Assembly: GCF_002217655.1 (NCBI RefSeq)
Contig: NZ_NEWK01000002.1
Span: 1,613,164 to 1,677,163 of the forward strand
Reading direction: 5' to 3'
DNA from: Geobacillus thermocatenulatus
GTDB taxonomy: Bacteria; Bacillota; Bacilli; Bacillales; Anoxybacillaceae
DNA: 64,000 nt
In this document: positions 38,105 through 47,828 of the stretch, one piece after another
How the letters are laid out: the number at the start of each line of letters is the position of its first letter
Numbering within the stretch: position 1 is the first letter of the stretch
The notes under the pieces: generated by a model
What the model saw: only the letters and a program-made list of their open reading frames with translations
The model's database searches: none
What the model was told of the DNA's origin: nothing
Translations under genes and position numbers: made by a program

Positions 38105-39481
38105 CGTCCGGCTGCGGGCTGAGCCGTCCGGGCGGCCGCCCCGTTTTTTCTCCCGCTTGACCGCTAAAGGCGGCTCTTCCGTCAATTGCACCGGCGTTGT
38201 ATCTGGCTCGCGTGTCAACATTTTCAAGCAGGCGGCGACAATCGTCACCGAATCATGCTCTTCAAGCAATTCTTCCGCCGCCCGTTTGTAAAATGACAGG
38301 TTTTCGGTCTCCACGACGTTGAGAAGCTTTTCGATCGCGATACGCTGTTGGCCTTCGAGCGCCTCATCAAGTGTCGGCGGCTTCATCCGCTCCATTTTCC
38401 GCTTCGTCGTCCGCTCAATATGGTGAAGCTGGCCGATCTCCCTTGGAGTGACAAACGTCATCGCCACACCCGTTTTCCCGGCGCGGCCGGTGCGCCCAAT
38501 CCGGTGGACATAGCTTTCCGGGTCTTGCGGAATATCAAAGTTGTACACGTGCGTTACGCCAGAAATATCCAAGCCGCGCGCCGCAACATCCGTCGCCACT
38601 AAAATTTCAATCGCACCTTCCTTAAACTTGCGCAACACCGACAGCCGTTTCGCTTGGCTTAAATCGCCGTGAATGCCTTCCGCTGCATAGCCGCGCAAGT
38701 TGAGCGCCTCCGCCAGCTCGTCGACACGACGCTTCGTGCGGCCGAACACGATCGCGAGCTCCGGCGCCTGAATATCAAGGAGCCGCGTCAAAATGTCAAA
38801 TTTCTTTTTCTCATGCACTTCCAAATAATATTGTTGGATATTCGGCACGGTCATCTCCTTTGCCTTGACCTTAACAAGCTCCGGCTCATTCATGAACCGC
38901 TCGGCGATGCGGCGAATCGGATCGGGCATCGTCGCCGAGAACAGCAACGTCTGCCGCTTGACCGGCACATGGCTTAAAATCGCCTCAATATCTTCGATAA
39001 AGCCCATATTGAGCATTTCATCCGCCTCATCGAGCACAACCGTATGCACATGGTCAAGGCGGAGCGTCCCACGGTTAATATGGTCGATAATGCGGCCAGG
39101 CGTGCCGACGATCACGTGCGGATGTTTTTTCAAAGCGCGGATTTGCCGCTCGATATCTTGGCCGCCGTAAATCGGCAAGACGCGCACGCGCTTGACGGCG
39201 CCGATTTTGTACAGCTCTTCTGATACTTGAATGGCGAGCTCACGCGTCGGCGCGACCACAAGCGCCTGAATGGCGCCGTTTTTCACATCCACTTTTTCTA
39301 CGATTGGAATGCCAAACGCCGCCGTTTTCCCCGTTCCGGTTTGCGCTTGACCGATTACGTCTTTATTTTGCAGACTGAGCGGAATCGTCTTCGCTTGAAT
39401 CGGAGTCGTCTCTTCAAACCCCATCCGCTCGATCGCTTTCATCACTTCTTGGCTTAATCCTAATTCTTGAAATGTCGTCAA
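38078..39481 (-). CDS. cshA: DEAD-box RNA helicase CshA
   Basis: A 467-residue RNA helicase with all core motifs: [25 protein letters not shown] and [13 protein letters not shown], plus a basic C-terminal tail ending TKKRRITAH. CshA works in cold adaptation and the RNA degradosome. Starts at TTG 39481 behind AAAAGGAG. Next to murF, as in B. subtilis (ydbR). Confidence 0.95.
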   Translation of the reverse strand: MTTFQELGLSQEVMKAIERMGFEETTPIQAKTIPLSLQNKDVIGQAQTGTGKTAAFGIPIVEKVDVKNGAIQALVVAPTRELAIQVSEELYKIGAVKRVRVLPIYGGQDIERQIRALKKHPHVIVGTPGRIIDHINRGTLRLDHVHTVVLDEADEMLNMGFIEDIEAILSHVPVKRQTLLFSATMPDPIRRIAERFMNEPELVKVKAKEMTVPNIQQYYLEVHEKKKFDILTRLLDIQAPELAIVFGRTKRRVDELAEALNLRGYAAEGIHGDLSQAKRLSVLRKFKEGAIEILVATDVAARGLDISGVTHVYNFDIPQDPESYVHRIGRTGRAGKTGVAMTFVTPREIGQLHHIERTTKRKMERMKPPTLDEALEGQQRIAIEKLLNVVETENLSFYKRAAEELLEEHDSVTIVAACLKMLTREPDTTPVQLTEEPPLAVKREKKRGGRPDGSARSRTKKRRITAH

Positions 39482-39551
39482 TGTTATCCAAACTCCTTAT
39501 AAAAAATCGTCCCTTTATCCGAGAGAAAGGTTTGACAGTTATCATACCATG

Positions 39552-39701
39552 TTATGCGGTGATTTGCAATGATGGGCATGCGTGGCCCGGCAATGTCGGC
39601 GTTTCAATGACCCAATCGGTCCGTTCCCGCAAATAGTCGGCCAGCGGCGCCACTTCCTCCGGACTGCCGGTAAAGCCATGAATGCATAAGCAGCCAATCA
39701 T
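39552..39701 (-). pseudogene. alpha/beta-hydrolase, 5' remnant only
   Basis: ATG at 39701 starts MIGCLCIHGFTGSPEEVAPL and continues to TPTLPGHA, the HGFTG oxyanion region of a carboxylesterase/lipase. After PGHA the reading frame ends in eight unrelated residues and a stop, where the catalytic Ser, Asp and His domains should follow. Only ~50 of ~250 expected codons remain, so this is a deletion relic. Confidence 0.75.
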
Positions 39702-39726
39702 GATCCCCCCACCCCCGCTGGAATGA

Positions 39727-39752
39727 AAAGCGGCGCCCATGACGCCGCTTTT
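39727..39752 (-). terminator. murF terminator
   Basis: Stem AAAAGCGGCG / CGCCGCTTTT with a 6-nt loop, 24 nt past the murF stop. Confidence 0.85.
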
Positions 39753-39775
39753 CGTTTTTCGCGGTTGGCCTAATT

Positions 39776-41152
39776 TTACACCCAATAGCGGAGCAGTTCT
39801 TCCAATTTCATGCCGCGCGATGCTTTCAATAAAACAATGTCATCCGAAGTTGCGACGGAACGCACGGCCTCGGCCAACGCTGCTTTATCGTCAAACTCCC
39901 TCACCCGTCCATCATCAAAAAATGGGGCGGCCGCCGCGGCGATATGGTGCGAAAGCGGCCCGTAAGTGAACACATAGTCCACCATTCCCGGCCGCAACAC
40001 CTCCCCGATCTCTCGATGAAACGCCACTTCTTCGTCGCCAAGCTCCAGCATATCGCCCAATACGGCGATTTTTTGCCGGTAGCCGCCTAATTCCCCAAGC
40101 AGCGTCAAAGCGGCGCGCATCGATGTCGGGCTGGCATTGTAGGCGTCATTAATGACGGTAAAGCCATATTTCGTCTTGACGACTTCCGTACGCATGCGCG
40201 TCACTTGCAGGCGGGAGAGAGACGCATCAATGCCTTCCCAATCGATGCCAAAAAAGCGGGCGACCGCAATGGCGGCGAGCGCGTTGTATACATGATGTTT
40301 GCCTAATACCGGCATAAACAACGTCCGGTCAGGGAGCGCATTGATGACAAACGATGTTCCTCCAGTTTCAATGCGCACATCGGTCGGATAGTAATCGTTC
40401 TGTTCGCCCGCCCCGAACGTCACGACATGGCGGGGAAGCGGCAGCTTCGGCACGCGCTCCGTCAAGAGCGGCTCATCACCATGGTAGACGAATAAACCAT
40501 CATGGTGCAAACCCGCCAAAATTTCCAACTTCGCCTTGGCGATGCCTTCCCGCGACCCGAGCTCCTGCAAGTGTGCTTCTCCGATATTCGTGATGACCGC
40601 TGCGTCCGGACGGGCGATCATGGTCAGCCGCTCGATTTCGCCAAACCCGCTCATTCCCATTTCCACGACAGCCATCTCCGTATCTTCCTCAAGCGACAGA
40701 AGCGTCAACGGCACGCCGATGTGATTGTTCAAGTTCCCTTCGGTCTTTTGCACCCGATAGCGGGTCGAAAGCAGCGCGGCAATCATATCTTTCGTCGTCG
40801 TTTTGCCGTTGCTGCCAGTGACGCCGATCACCTTCAGTCCAAGCTGCTCGCGGTAGCGGGCGGCGAGCCGCTGCAATGCCAAAAGCGTATCATCCACAAC
40901 GACCACTGGCACACCTTCCGGCGGCGTTCCTTCTCGTTCCGCCCAGAGTACGGCGGCGGCTCCTTTTTGCGCCGCTTCTTGCACGAAATCGTGGCCGTTA
41001 AAGGTCGCACCACGCAACGGAATGTACAAGTTGCCGGCTTGGATCGTCCTTGTGTCGGTTGACACACCGCTTACGACTATATTCTCCCATTCCGGCTTTA
41101 AACACTGTCCGTCAGCCATTTCGGCGATTTGCCGCACTGTCCGTTTGATCAT
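39776..41152 (-). CDS. murF: UDP-MurNAc-tripeptide:D-Ala-D-Ala ligase
   Basis: Adds D-Ala-D-Ala to UDP-MurNAc-tripeptide, the last cytoplasmic step of the peptidoglycan precursor. 458 residues with the ATP loop GVTGSNGKTTTKD, GTEGNLNNHIG-like region KTEGNLNNHIGVP and NDAYNASPTSMRAAL. ATG at 41152 lies 6 nt after ddl, which makes its substrate; the two form an operon. Confidence 0.97.
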   Translation of the reverse strand: MIKRTVRQIAEMADGQCLKPEWENIVVSGVSTDTRTIQAGNLYIPLRGATFNGHDFVQEAAQKGAAAVLWAEREGTPPEGVPVVVVDDTLLALQRLAARYREQLGLKVIGVTGSNGKTTTKDMIAALLSTRYRVQKTEGNLNNHIGVPLTLLSLEEDTEMAVVEMGMSGFGEIERLTMIARPDAAVITNIGEAHLQELGSREGIAKAKLEILAGLHHDGLFVYHGDEPLLTERVPKLPLPRHVVTFGAGEQNDYYPTDVRIETGGTSFVINALPDRTLFMPVLGKHHVYNALAAIAVARFFGIDWEGIDASLSRLQVTRMRTEVVKTKYGFTVINDAYNASPTSMRAALTLLGELGGYRQKIAVLGDMLELGDEEVAFHREIGEVLRPGMVDYVFTYGPLSHHIAAAAAPFFDDGRVREFDDKAALAEAVRSVATSDDIVLLKASRGMKLEELLRYWV

Positions 41153-41158
41153 CGGCTC

Positions 41159-42262
41159 TCACCTCTTTTCTTTTTTGAACGTGTACGTGATCGTCTGCTT
41201 TTCTTGATGTCGTTCCAATGCGAGCGCGATAAGCCGTTCAATCAGCTCCGGGTACGGCACACCGCTGTGCTGCCAAAGAAGCGGGAACATGCTGTATGGC
41301 GTAAAGCCTGGCATCGTGTTCACTTCGTTGATATAAACAGCGCAATCTTCGGCGAGGAAAAAATCGACGCGCGCAAGTCCAGACAAATCCAGCGCCTGAA
41401 ACGCCGTAATGGCCATTTGTTTGATCGTCTCATACTGTTCTTTCGTTACGTCCGCTGGGATGATCAATTCGGTTTGCCCGTCTTCGTATTTCGCTTCATA
41501 GTCATAAAATTCCTTTTTGGGAACAATTTCGCCAACGACCGAACAAATCGGCTCATCATTTCCGATCACGCCGATTTCAATTTCGCGGCCGACAATCGCC
41601 TCTTCAATAATAATTTTTCGGTCATACTGAAATGCCTCGATAAATGCGGCTTTTAAATCGCCGCGCTGCTTGCATTTGGAAATGCCGACGCTCGAACCGG
41701 CGTTGGCTGGCTTGACAAAGCACGGGTAGCCAAGCTCTTGTTCGATCCGGTCATACACCGTTTCGCCGCTTTTTTGCCAATCGTACTTCGTCACGGCGAT
41801 ATATTTTGCTTGGCGCAACCCGGCCTGCGCAAACAAGTTTTTCATCATCACCTTATCCATGCCGACCGCGGAAGCAAGCACCCCGTTGCCGACATACGGA
41901 ATGTTCAATATCTCAAGCAACCCTTGCACCGTTCCGTCTTCGCCGTTCGGCCCATGCAAAAGCGGGAAAATGACATCGATCATTTCCTCGTTTCCTGCCG
42001 CAGCCGAATCGGCAGCCGGAACTTGGTTCAAGGAAACCGGTATCAAGGCGGTCGCCGCCGAAGTGAATTGCAGCTGCTTGATTTCCTCGATCGGTCCGGT
42101 CAGTTGTTCGCCCTTGATCCATTGACCTTCCGGTGTAATATAAATCGGAATGACATCGAATTTATGAGGATCAATGGCGTTCATCACCGCCATCGCCGTC
42201 GACAACGATACTTGGTGCTCCGGTGATTTGCCGCCGTATAACACGCCAACTCTCGTTTTCAT
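41159..42262 (-). CDS. ddl: D-alanine-D-alanine ligase
   Basis: ATP-grasp enzyme joining two D-alanines. 367 residues with [44 protein letters not shown] and [11 protein letters not shown]. The second of two adjacent ATGs (42262) is best placed behind AGGAGGA; the upstream in-frame ATG at 42319 has no site. Its substrate comes from alr, its product goes to murF. Confidence 0.96.
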   Translation of the reverse strand: MKTRVGVLYGGKSPEHQVSLSTAMAVMNAIDPHKFDVIPIYITPEGQWIKGEQLTGPIEEIKQLQFTSAATALIPVSLNQVPAADSAAAGNEEMIDVIFPLLHGPNGEDGTVQGLLEILNIPYVGNGVLASAVGMDKVMMKNLFAQAGLRQAKYIAVTKYDWQKSGETVYDRIEQELGYPCFVKPANAGSSVGISKCKQRGDLKAAFIEAFQYDRKIIIEEAIVGREIEIGVIGNDEPICSVVGEIVPKKEFYDYEAKYEDGQTELIIPADVTKEQYETIKQMAITAFQALDLSGLARVDFFLAEDCAVYINEVNTMPGFTPYSMFPLLWQHSGVPYPELIERLIALALERHQEKQTITYTFKKEKR

Positions 42263-42481
42263 CATCGTTCCTCCTCTTTCCTTGGCCATCGTTCCTATTG
42301 TAACACGTTTCGCGCCCAACGGTCTGATATTTTATATGTACGATGCAGGTTGTTTCGCCACCCCCCATAAGCGATAAGGAACAAAAAAGTGAGGGTGTCT
42401 AAAAAGGTGGTTCTTCTTTCAACAAAGCACAACATATCGTTTTCCAGCATTTGTTTTACACGTATATACAGGAATAAGAAA

Positions 42482-42506
42482 AGGTGCCCCGACCGTTTTG
42501 GGACAC
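42482..42506 (-). terminator. terminator of the glycosyltransferase operon
   Basis: Minus strand GGTGTCCC / GGGGCACC stem (one G-T pair, 9-nt loop) followed by TTTTCTT, 10 nt past the stop. Confidence 0.8.
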
Positions 42507-42515
42507 CTTCTGTCG

Positions 42516-43658
42516 CTACGGATGCAACACGCGCCAAGCCATGCGTTGCGGCATGGCCGCTACCACTTCGGCGAGCGCTTCTTGCGCCGTTTTTTCCACA
42601 CCGGCAAAATAATCGGACACACGGCGGAAAAACCGGTTTTTCTCCACGTCATCCATCAACAAGCGAAGCATGTGCTGCTCGCTGCTTTCTGGCCCGACCA
42701 AATGATAAATGAGACCATTTTGCTGCAAATATTGCAAATTGATGCGCTCCTGCCCAGGCAAGCAATCGATCGTAAAAATCGGAATGCGCTTATGAAGCAA
42801 CTCGCTGACCGTCACCCCGCCTGGTTTCGTAATGACGGCATCCGCCTCTTCATACAGCCGATTCATCTCTTCCGGGTCAGCGATGTATGGAAGCGGCTGA
42901 ATATGAGGCAGCTGCCAGCTGGCGATTTCCTCGTACAGCTGGCGATTGGCGCCGCACAGCACCGAATAGCGGAACAACGTTGACGTGCGGGCCGCCCGCA
43001 AAAACGCCAGCATATTGCCAAGCCCTTGGTTTCCACCGGCGACAAGCACATGAGCAGGCTGCCGTTTGCGTCTCGCTTCCGACCGATTCATAAACACATC
43101 GTGCACTGGGATGCCAGTGACGATGATGCGTCCTTTGTCAACCCCGTACTTTGTGATCAGCTCCCATTTCGCCTCTTGATGGGGAACAAAATGATAGTCA
43201 ATAAACCGTTTCCCCCAGATGCTGTTCATAAAAAAGTCGGTGTAGACATTGACAACTGGAACCGTCAACACCCGTTTTCGCTTCAGCCGCTGCAAAATGC
43301 GCGACGGAAACGAATGGGTGCAGACGATTAAATCCGGCTGTTCTTCTTCCACCATCTTTTTCATTTTGCTTTCAAAATAAGGCAGCCATGGCTCAAACGA
43401 AATGAACTCAAACCGGGGCGGATCTTGGTACATCAGCGTTTTGTACACACGGTGGTACGAAGCAGGATGCGAGCGAATCCAGCGCAAGTAGGCCTCTGAC
43501 ACCATTTTTTCCATCAGTTCATTGCAATAGCTCAAAAAATCGATCTTTTTGCTTTCGACCGCCGGAAACTGGCGGCGCAAAAAATCCATCAACGTATCGG
43601 CTACTTTATGGTGTCCCGTATTCATTTGAAACAGCGGCAAAAACAATACTTTCATCAT
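42516..43658 (-). CDS. MGDG-synthase-like (GT28 type) glycosyltransferase
   Basis: A 380-residue MurG/UgtP-fold protein: N-terminal MGDG_synth domain (LFQMNTGHHKVADTL ... RRQFP) and C-terminal UDP-sugar domain with VAGGNQGLGN and KPGGVTVSELLHKRIP. Such enzymes glycosylate diacylglycerol or related lipids at the membrane. Start at one of two adjacent ATGs (43658 or 43655) behind AAAGGG. Last gene of an operon with DedA and a deacetylase; the actual acceptor is unknown. Confidence 0.85.
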   Translation of the reverse strand: MMKVLFLPLFQMNTGHHKVADTLMDFLRRQFPAVESKKIDFLSYCNELMEKMVSEAYLRWIRSHPASYHRVYKTLMYQDPPRFEFISFEPWLPYFESKMKKMVEEEQPDLIVCTHSFPSRILQRLKRKRVLTVPVVNVYTDFFMNSIWGKRFIDYHFVPHQEAKWELITKYGVDKGRIIVTGIPVHDVFMNRSEARRKRQPAHVLVAGGNQGLGNMLAFLRAARTSTLFRYSVLCGANRQLYEEIASWQLPHIQPLPYIADPEEMNRLYEEADAVITKPGGVTVSELLHKRIPIFTIDCLPGQERINLQYLQQNGLIYHLVGPESSEQHMLRLLMDDVEKNRFFRRVSDYFAGVEKTAQEALAEVVAAMPQRMAWRVLHP

Positions 43659-43670
43659 CGATCGCACCCT

Positions 43671-44267
43671 TTAGCTTTCGAAAGATTTTTTGCGCCTCCG
43701 CTGCCCAACCCATGCCGCAAGCAAAAAAAGCAAAAACAACGCCAAACCAGCAAGCGGAAAAGAAATCAGGGGGATATGGATGCGCTGGCCGAGCCAAAGC
43801 CCCGCCGCGGTCAACGGAACGGCCCAACCTGCCGTTCCAAGCGCCGACAGCAACAAAAACGGCCCGAACGGAAACCGGCTCACTCCCGCCATATACGGGC
43901 AAATTTGCCGCACCCCGGGAGCATAACAGCCGAACAAAATCCCCCATTTGCCATAGCGGCCAAACCATCGGCGAGCCCGCTCCCAACGTTCAGCCGTAAT
44001 TCCAACGCACTTGCCGTACTTTTGCACAAACGGCGCCCCCCACCACCGGCCGGCACCGTATGCCGTCACCATGCCGGCCATCGCCCCGCCCCAGCATGAA
44101 GCGAGCGACGGTCCAAGCAGCAACTGCTCCTTGGCAACCATCACGCCGACCAAAAACAGCAAACTTTCCTCCGGCGCCGGAATGCCGACAATGCCGCAAA
44201 ACAAAAAGAAAAACAGCATCACATATCCGTATGACTGGACATACGGCAACCATACGCTTGTATCCAT
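43671..44267 (-). CDS. DedA family membrane protein
   Basis: A 198-residue polytopic protein with GIPAPEESLLFLVG, AYGAGRWWG and FGCYAPGVRQICPYMAGVSRFP, the DedA/SNARE-associated pattern. Members of the family flip undecaprenyl phosphate or phospholipids. ATG at 44267 follows GGGGGAGCT; it lies 10 nt after the deacetylase stop. Confidence 0.9.
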   Translation of the reverse strand: MDTSVWLPYVQSYGYVMLFFFLFCGIVGIPAPEESLLFLVGVMVAKEQLLLGPSLASCWGGAMAGMVTAYGAGRWWGAPFVQKYGKCVGITAERWERARRWFGRYGKWGILFGCYAPGVRQICPYMAGVSRFPFGPFLLLSALGTAGWAVPLTAAGLWLGQRIHIPLISFPLAGLALFLLFLLAAWVGQRRRKKSFES

Positions 44268-44277
44268 AGCTCCCCCG

Positions 44278-45006
44278 CTACATTGCCGAGATTTGTGTAT
44301 TAGTTTGCACATTTCTCAATTCCGTAATCGTCACCCAACGCATCTTTTTCGCTGCTTCATCCTTAAACAGCAGCTCGAGCGCTGACAACATTTGCTCTGG
44401 CGCGCGTTTGTCAGCACCTAGCGCATCCCCATTGTCATGAAGCACAATCACCGCCCCGCCGCGTATGGACGAACGCAAGCGGCGGAACAATTCCATTGTA
44501 CCAATTTTTTCGTTCCAATCGCCAAGAATATGCGACCATAACACCGTTGTATACCGCTTTTGCACGATTGGTGTCCAAGCGTTAAAATGCCCCCACGGCG
44601 GGCGATAATACATCGGCTGTTTCCCTGTCGCCCGCTCAATCGCCTTAGCGGCGCGGCGCACCCCCCAATCCAACCAAAGCGGCGGCAACAGCCAATTGCT
44701 GATGTGGCGGTAATTATGAATCCCAATTTCATGGCCTTCTTCGGCCATCCGCCGCACAATATCCGGATAGCGCTCGACTTTGCGGCCGACAACGAAAAAC
44801 GTCGCCTTCACGCCATATTTCTTTAATAAATCAAGCAACTTTGGCGTATAATACGGGTCGGGGCCGTCATCAAACGTCAGCGCCAGACAATCGGATGCCG
44901 TTCCCTCCCGAAACAAACGCACCCGCTTTTTGCGAATAATGATCGTCGGTACAATCCCATAAATGACAATTCCCCCTATGAAGCAGACAAACAGCCAAGC
45001 CCACAT
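44278..45006 (-). CDS. polysaccharide deacetylase (NodB domain), membrane-anchored
   Basis: A 242-residue protein with one N-terminal membrane segment (WLFVCFIGGIVIYGIVP) and a NodB domain outside: LALTFDDGPDP (catalytic Asp and metal Asp), HEIGIHNYRHISN (metal His) and RPPWGHFN, VLHDNG. ATG at 45006 behind GAGGTGA. First gene of the operon; probably acts on a wall or lipid-linked sugar. Confidence 0.88.
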   Translation of the reverse strand: MWAWLFVCFIGGIVIYGIVPTIIIRKKRVRLFREGTASDCLALTFDDGPDPYYTPKLLDLLKKYGVKATFFVVGRKVERYPDIVRRMAEEGHEIGIHNYRHISNWLLPPLWLDWGVRRAAKAIERATGKQPMYYRPPWGHFNAWTPIVQKRYTTVLWSHILGDWNEKIGTMELFRRLRSSIRGGAVIVLHDNGDALGADKRAPEQMLSALELLFKDEAAKKMRWVTITELRNVQTNTQISAM

Positions 45007-45230
45007 GGCATTCACCTCTTGATTGTACTTTACCAATATTTCTTCTCTCTGAAAATAGAAAAATGAACTTTCTATATTCGCGATCATCACGATATAGGTG
45101 TTTTATCATATAACAAACAAATGAGAAACCGAAAAGAAAATCATGAAAATTTCATGCAGACCGTCCAGTCTTTTTATTTCCTATACGAAAACCGCCATCG
45201 CTTGGTTTCCTCCCAAAGCGAAGTGGAATC

Positions 45231-45239
45231 TGCTATAAT
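45231..45239 (+). promoter_or_regulatory. extended -10 promoter of murG
   Basis: TGCTATAAT, an extended -10 (TGn plus consensus TATAAT), 45 nt upstream of the murG start. No good -35 is seen, which an extended -10 can tolerate. Confidence 0.6.
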
Positions 45240-45283
45240 ACATAAACGATACATGAGCCATTAAAAAAGACAGGTGATCCGCA

Positions 45284-46357
45284 TTGGCAAAAAAAATCAT
45301 CTTAACCGGCGGCGGCACAGCCGGCCACGTGATGGTCAACGTCGCCCTCATCCCAAAATTGAAAGAGCTTGGATGGGATATCGTTTACATCGGATCTCAT
45401 CAAGGGATTGAACGGGAGATTATCGGCCGCATCGACGGCGTCCCGTACTATTCGGTTTCGACCGGAAAACTGCGCCGCTATTTTGACTGGAAAAACTTTA
45501 AAGATCCATTCAACGTGCTGAAAGGCGTTTGGCAGGCGTACCGCCTAATCCAAAAAGAAAAACCGGACGTCGTTTTCTCCAAAGGAGGGTTCGTCTCCGT
45601 TCCCGTCATTCTCGGCGCTTGGCTGAACGGCGTGCCTTCAGTGATCCATGAATCTGACTTAACCCCAGGGCTTGCGAATAAAATCGCCATGCCGTTTGCG
45701 ACCAAAATCTGCCTCACCTTCCCGGAAACGAAACAATACGTCAATGCCGATAAAGCCGTCTATGTCGGCGCCGTTGTCCGCGAAGAGTTGAAGGATGGCA
45801 ACGCCGAGCAAGGGAGGAAGATGTGCCAGTTCGACGGAAAAAAACCGGTCTTGCTGGCGATGGGCGGCAGCTTGGGCTCAAAAACAATCAACGATGCCTT
45901 GCGCGCCAACCTATCGACGCTTCTTGCCGAATTTGACATCATCCACATTTGCGGCAAAGGGAACATCGACCGAAACCTCGAAGGCCAAAACGGATACAAA
46001 CAGTTCGAATACGTCAACGAAGAGCTGCCCCACTTACTCGCCTTAGCCGACATCGTCGTCTCCCGCGCCGGGGCGAACGCCATTTTCGAACTGCTCGCCT
46101 TGCGCAAGCCGATGCTGCTCATCCCGCTCTCGAAAGCGGCAAGCCGCGGCGACCAAATCCTAAACGCCCGCTCGTTTGAAAAAGCAGGCTATGCGGAAGT
46201 GCTGATGGAAGAGGACTTGACGAACGAATCGCTGCAAGCCGCCATTCACCGCCTATATGAAAACAAAGACCGCTACCGAAAAAACATGGAGAAAGCCGGC
46301 GCAAGCGATCCGCTCCAAACGTTGCTTGCGATCATTCAAGACACCGCCCGCCGGTAA
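45284..46357 (+). CDS. murG: UDP-GlcNAc:lipid I N-acetylglucosaminyltransferase
   Basis: Converts lipid I to lipid II on the inner membrane face. 357 residues with [42 protein letters not shown] and [14 protein letters not shown]. Starts at TTG 45284 behind CAGGTGAT. It stands alone, outside the dcw cluster; the sequence is closer to the MurG2-type proteins that Bacillus relatives carry as a second copy, but I cannot tell which copy this is. Confidence 0.92.
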   Translation: MAKKIILTGGGTAGHVMVNVALIPKLKELGWDIVYIGSHQGIEREIIGRIDGVPYYSVSTGKLRRYFDWKNFKDPFNVLKGVWQAYRLIQKEKPDVVFSKGGFVSVPVILGAWLNGVPSVIHESDLTPGLANKIAMPFATKICLTFPETKQYVNADKAVYVGAVVREELKDGNAEQGRKMCQFDGKKPVLLAMGGSLGSKTINDALRANLSTLLAEFDIIHICGKGNIDRNLEGQNGYKQFEYVNEELPHLLALADIVVSRAGANAIFELLALRKPMLLIPLSKAASRGDQILNARSFEKAGYAEVLMEEDLTNESLQAAIHRLYENKDRYRKNMEKAGASDPLQTLLAIIQDTARR

Positions 46358-46360
46358 AAA

Positions 46361-46415
46361 CAAGCGATGCCCGATGCGGCCAACCACGGCCGTTTTTCGG
46401 CATCGCCTTGTTTTG
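46361..46415. terminator. murG terminator
   Basis: CAAGCGATGCC ... GGCATCGCCTTG arms with an inner GGCC/GGCC stem, followed by TTTTGC on the plus strand and TTTTT on the minus strand. Confidence 0.85.
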
Positions 46416-46448
46416 CATGGGAATGACCAATAAACGGCTCACCTAAAC

Positions 46449-46485
46449 TGCTTATCTGTATTATAACTCATAGTACAGATAAGCA
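46449..46485. promoter_or_regulatory. 12-bp inverted repeat over a minus-strand promoter-like sequence
   Basis: Perfect arms TGCTTATCTGTA and TACAGATAAGCA separated by 13 nt. On the minus strand the spacer holds TATAAT (46465-46460) with TTGTTG 18 nt upstream. It lies between two convergent genes, so it serves no annotated gene. Confidence 0.5.
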
Positions 46486-46657
46486 ACAACCATTTTTTCT
46501 ACTTTTCTCAACAACTTGCTATTCCCAATCTAAGCATATTTTTCCTTACAATCCATCCGTTATCTTTTATCCTCCTAGGCGGAATGTACACAAGCCAACA
46601 GAGTGAAGGAGGATGATAAACAACCGCCCGGCGGAACAACCCCACCAGGCGGCGCGA

Positions 46658-47479
46658 CTAAAAGTATAAGAAATAAATGACAACGGCCAGCACGATCCGA
46701 TACAACGCAAACGGCACGAGGCGGATGCGGTTGATGAGCTCAAGGAAAAAGCGGATTGCGAGCAAGGCGAAGACAAAGGCGCTCAAAAAGCCGGCAATGA
46801 AAAACGGGATGTCGGCGGCCGTGACGTATTGCCAGTTTTTCAACAGCGACAGCCCACTCGCCCCCGCCATGATCGGAACAGCCATAATAAACGTGAAATC
46901 GGCGGCGGCGCGATGGCTCATGCCGACAAGCACCCCGCCAGAAATCGTCGAGCCGGAGCGGGAAAAGCCAGGCCACAGGGATAAACATTGCATCAAACCA
47001 ACAAAAAACGCCTGCTTGTACGTAATTTGGTCGACCGTCTGCGTCCGCGCGGCTTTTTTGGCGAATTGGTCGGCGGCAATCATAAGCAACGCGCCGAGCA
47101 CAAGGCCGATCAGCACCGTTTTGGTCGAAAACAAATGTTCATCGATGTAATCTTCAAACAAGACGCCGAGCACCCCAGCCGGCGCCAGGCCAATGATGAC
47201 GTGAATGAGGTTAAGGCGCGGATGTCCGCCCGGATGACGGCCGCGAACGCCAAGCAAGTCGAGAAATCGGTCTTTAAACACGACCACAGCGGCTAAAATC
47301 GAGCCGAGCTGGATGACGACTTTAAACGTATTCGCCGCGTACTTGCCTAAAAACTCTGTGGATTTCAGCCAAAGATCGTCGACCATAATCATATGGCCGG
47401 TCGAGGAAACAGGAGCGAACTCGGTCAGCCCTTCGACCATCCCTAAAATAATCGCCTTCCATAATTCCATCCAGTGCAT
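46658..47479 (-). CDS. uppP: undecaprenyl-diphosphatase UppP (BacA)
   Basis: Integral membrane phosphatase that recycles undecaprenyl diphosphate. 273 residues with EGLTEFAPVSSTGHMIM and the second motif PGFSRSGSTISGG. ATG at 47479 follows GGATGGAAGG; a later ATG (MELWK) is possible. A GC-rich hairpin at 46619-46655 may end it. Confidence 0.96.
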   Translation of the reverse strand: MHWMELWKAIILGMVEGLTEFAPVSSTGHMIMVDDLWLKSTEFLGKYAANTFKVVIQLGSILAAVVVFKDRFLDLLGVRGRHPGGHPRLNLIHVIIGLAPAGVLGVLFEDYIDEHLFSTKTVLIGLVLGALLMIAADQFAKKAARTQTVDQITYKQAFFVGLMQCLSLWPGFSRSGSTISGGVLVGMSHRAAADFTFIMAVPIMAGASGLSLLKNWQYVTAADIPFFIAGFLSAFVFALLAIRFFLELINRIRLVPFALYRIVLAVVIYFLYF

Positions 47480-47618
47480 GTCCTTCCATCCTTTCTGCGC
47501 GAGGTCGTCCTTTCTATACATATGGGCCAAGCGGGTGGAATAGCACTCCGCTTTTGGCCGCGCCTGCTCTATTGTACTACAAATCTTTGTCTTGTACTAC
47601 CCGCGCTTTTTCTACATA

Positions 47619-47774
47619 CATGCAACATGAAGAGTTAACCTCTCCGTTATCCTGCACACCCTAAGCGCTGCAGCACTTCCTTCAAAGATCCTGTGGGCTC
47701 AATTTACAAGCTGAGCTATGGGGGGAGGAAGTTAGTTGAAGGAGAAAGCAAATGTTAATTTTTCAATGAGCATG
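47619..47774. mobile_element. internally deleted IS630 relic (MITE-like), 156 bp
   Basis: Both IS630 ends survive: CATGCAACATGAAGAGTTAA at 47619 and, inverted, CATGCTCATTGAAAAATTAA ending at 47774, flanked by TA. The first ~68 bp match the right end of the IS630 copy at 27870-27936 with few differences; the transposase gene is gone. The middle holds a tRNA-like AGCTCAGCTTG. Confidence 0.75.
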
Positions 47775-47828
47775 TATATAGTCAGCGACCTTTTTTTCAA
47801 GACAGAACAGTCGACTTCCCGTTGCTGC

